Shown: one piece after another, positions 7,335-8,545 of the stretch
Layout: every line of letters begins with the position of its first letter
Position numbering within the stretch: the stretch's first letter is position 1
Source of the DNA: Clostridia bacterium
Lineage (GTDB): Bacteria; Bacillota; Clostridia; Oscillospirales; QAMX01
Reading direction: 5' to 3'
Length of the DNA: 8,545 nucleotides
Assembly (NCBI GenBank): GCA_017547975.1
Contig: JAFYNU010000429.1
Location: 1-8,545 of the forward strand
Position numbers and translations under genes: made by a program
Notes under the pieces: model-generated
Told to the model about the DNA's origin: nothing
Seen by the model: only the letters and a program-made list of their open reading frames with translations
Databases searched by the model: none

Positions 7335-7528
7335 CCGTAGGAACGCCTGTCCCCAGGCGACCGAAGGTCGCCCATACAATGCAAAACCTACCGTTTGCAC
7401 CGTAGGGGCCGAGTTGCCCGGCCCGGGGAAGGAAGGTAGTACAGATTTTGGTCCGCCGTACCTACGGTGCGGACGGACGCGAAATCCGTTCCCTACGATG
7501 CGAAAACCCAATATATTACGCCGTAGGG
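7335..7528. repeat. Cluster of CGTAGG-type inverted repeats and small hairpins (possible MITE or REP-like element)
   Basis: The motif CGTAGG(G/A) occurs on the plus strand at 7336, 7401 and 7522, and in reverse at 7461-7466 and 7491-7497. CGTAGG-AACG at 7336-7345 and its counterpart CGTAGGGAACG, read from 7497 back to 7487, could be the ends of a 160-bp element. Inside are stems 7344-7349/7354-7359, 7356-7362/7366-7372, 7406-7411/7419-7424 and 7451-7456/7469-7474. Similar GTAGGGG-plus-hairpin repeats are, from memory, common in intergenic DNA of Oscillospiraceae; copy number cannot be seen here. Confidence 0.55.
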
Positions 7529-7543
7529 AGGAGGGGAAACAGA

Positions 7544-7571
7544 ACAGAGCCGTCCTTTCGGGCGGCTCTGT
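7544..7571 (-). terminator. Hairpin terminator of the right-hand glycosidase gene
   Basis: A 12-position stem (ACAGAGCCGTCC against GGGCGGCTCTGT) closes a 4-nt loop, with one position that is a G-U pair in plus-strand RNA and an A-C mismatch in minus-strand RNA. On the minus strand it starts 24 nt after the glycosidase stop codon and is followed by TTCTGTTTCC. The U tract is weak, and the hairpin might also stop readthrough from the left. Confidence 0.65.
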
Positions 7572-7595
7572 CAGCATTATATTCTATGGAATTGC

Positions 7596-8545
7596 TTATC
7601 CGATCTCCACCGGGCCCAGAAGGCCGGTGGGGGGGAAGAAGAGGAATTCGCTGAAATTGTCCCGGTGGGCGTAGGCCAGGTTGGGCTTCACGTCGATGAT
7701 GACGTGGTTTTTGCCGGGCATCAGCCCCCAGTCGCTCAGATCCAGCCGGTAGGTGAAGGGTTCTCCCACCAGGATCCCCAGGGACTCTCCGTTGAGGATT
7801 ACCTCCGCCGTTTCGAAGACCTTGCCAAGGGTCAGGATGGTTTCCTCCCCGGTGGCTTCAAACTCACCCTCGTAGCGGATGGTGCCCGAGAAGCGGGAAA
7901 GGGTCTTTGCCAGATTCCCCAGGGTCAGTTCGGGAGCGGGGGTGAATTCGGATTCGGTGGCGCCCCGCAGGGAAATTTTAAACTCGGCACCCAGGGGACG
8001 CATGGGGGGCAGATCGTAAAGGTGGGGGGGACAGGCCGGGAAGTCTTCGCCCGAAAGCAGGAAAATGGTTTCGCCCGGCGCAAGCTTCAGGCGGATACCG
8101 TCCTCGCCCGCCTGGGGCAGGGTCAGCTTACCCCGCCAGGCATCGTAAAAACGGACCTCTCCCATACCGGGGAATTCCACGGTGGTGTCCAGGGTCTCCT
8201 GGGTGTCCTCGTTCCAGAGCAGGAAGGTGTGGGCCCCATCCCGCAGGGTGTGGAACACCCGGAGCCGGGGGGCGTAGTCGGCCACCGAAATGGCGTTGAG
8301 ACCCAGGGAGTCGGCAAATTCGCCCAGCTCCTCCAGGGGGACCGCACCGCATTCGGCGAGCCGGTCGCCGATGGGGGCGTAGACGGAGGAGGCCTCCGGC
8401 AGGTCATCCACAAACCACACCGGGAGCCCCGCCTTGGAAAGGGCGTCCAGGGTGTCGATGACCCGGTCGGGCAGGTACTGGCTGGAGGGCACGATCAGGG
8501 CGCGGTAGGATTCCCGGTTGACCAGGAGCTTGCCGTCCGACACGG
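7596..8545 (-). CDS. GH106/GH2-like glycoside hydrolase, C-terminal part (5' end beyond window)
   Basis: About 315 C-terminal residues of a large glycosidase are visible. The first visible part, DGKLLVNRESYRALIVPSSQ and onward, is the glutamine-amidotransferase-like beta/alpha segment seen after the barrel of GH106-type enzymes. The last 100 residues or so form a galactose-binding-like beta sandwich: FSGTIRYEGEF, then VFETAEVILNGESLGILVG, then PTGLLGPVEIG at the very end. This order fits bacterial proteins annotated as GH106 alpha-L-rhamnosidase or GH2-related; the choice between them needs the missing N-terminal barrel. The GTG at 8541-8543 is an internal valine codon and not a start, since homology-like sequence is already in full course there. 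Nearby lies a beta-helix protein, so a role in rhamnose-containing pectin breakdown is plausible. The stop codon is followed by a hairpin terminator. Confidence 0.8.
   Translation of the reverse strand, partial: VSDGKLLVNRESYRALIVPSSQYLPDRVIDTLDALSKAGLPVWFVDDLPEASSVYAPIGDRLAECGAVPLEELGEFADSLGLNAISVADYAPRLRVFHTLRDGAHTFLLWNEDTQETLDTTVEFPGMGEVRFYDAWRGKLTLPQAGEDGIRLKLAPGETIFLLSGEDFPACPPHLYDLPPMRPLGAEFKISLRGATESEFTPAPELTLGNLAKTLSRFSGTIRYEGEFEATGEETILTLGKVFETAEVILNGESLGILVGEPFTYRLDLSDWGLMPGKNHVIIDVKPNLAYAHRDNFSEFLFFPPTGLLGPVEIG

Larger units (their letters stand above)
7196..7595. other. Gene-free intergenic stretch between convergent transcription units
   Basis: These 400 bases hold no credible gene: the open frames crossing it have no ribosome binding site and run through the hairpins. 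It contains the rightward operon's terminator (7254-7271), a repeat cluster (7335-7528) and the terminator hairpin of the right-hand glycosidase gene (7544-7571). The first 58 bases show nothing beyond a TTGACT without a fitting -10 box. Confidence 0.8.

Noticed and set aside
7278..7674. Short open frames across the repeat cluster on both strands
   Set aside because: They lack ribosome binding sites, are made of repeat sequence, and cross terminators or the end of the glycosidase gene.
8541..8543. GTG as start codon of the right-hand glycosidase
   Set aside because: The sequence there is in the middle of a conserved segment of large GH106/GH2-like enzymes, so the gene continues past the window edge.

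Overview
The window looks like chromosomal DNA of an anaerobic, GC-rich Clostridia-type Firmicute, probably a gut Oscillospiraceae or Lachnospiraceae relative. This is an inference. It rests on an oxygen-sensitive glycyl radical enzyme, strong GGAGG-type ribosome binding sites, sigma-A-type promoters with extended -10 boxes, a C_GCAxxG_C_C family protein, and two carbohydrate-active genes. There are no rRNA, tRNA, CRISPR, transposase or phage genes.

Left half, minus strand: a three-gene set reads leftward from a promoter near 4400-4430. First is a complete M24B aminopeptidase P (2569-4356), then a complete glycyl radical enzyme of 695 residues (455-2542), then an inositol-monophosphatase-family gene (428 to 1) that runs off the left edge. 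Gaps of 26 nt and a ribosome binding site before each gene support one operon. The glycyl radical enzyme is the most notable gene: it has the radical glycine loop and a Cys-x-Glu active site, but its substrate cannot be assigned, and no activating enzyme is seen in the window.

Middle: a 159-bp intergenic region carries two back-to-back promoters, each with a 17-nt spacer. An imperfect palindrome covers the -35 box and much of the spacer of the rightward promoter. The rightward operon holds a tandem-GNAT acetyltransferase (4516-5427), a cytoplasmic beta-helix protein related to GH28-type glycoside hydrolases (5443-6771) and a small Cys-rich C_GCAxxG_C_C protein (6776-7195). It ends at a hairpin terminator (7254-7271).

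Right end: a 400-bp gene-free stretch (7196-7595) holds two facing terminator hairpins built from nearly the same 18-nt sequence. Between them lies a dense cluster of CGTAGG-type inverted repeats that looks like a small palindromic or MITE-like element. Beyond it, on the minus strand, is the C-terminal third or so of a large GH106/GH2-like glycosidase that runs off the right edge.

The beta-helix protein and the GH106-like enzyme would fit breakdown of pectin-type glycans such as rhamnogalacturonan fragments. Aminopeptidase P next to a glycyl radical enzyme suggests, much more tentatively, use of proline-containing peptides or a product derived from them.
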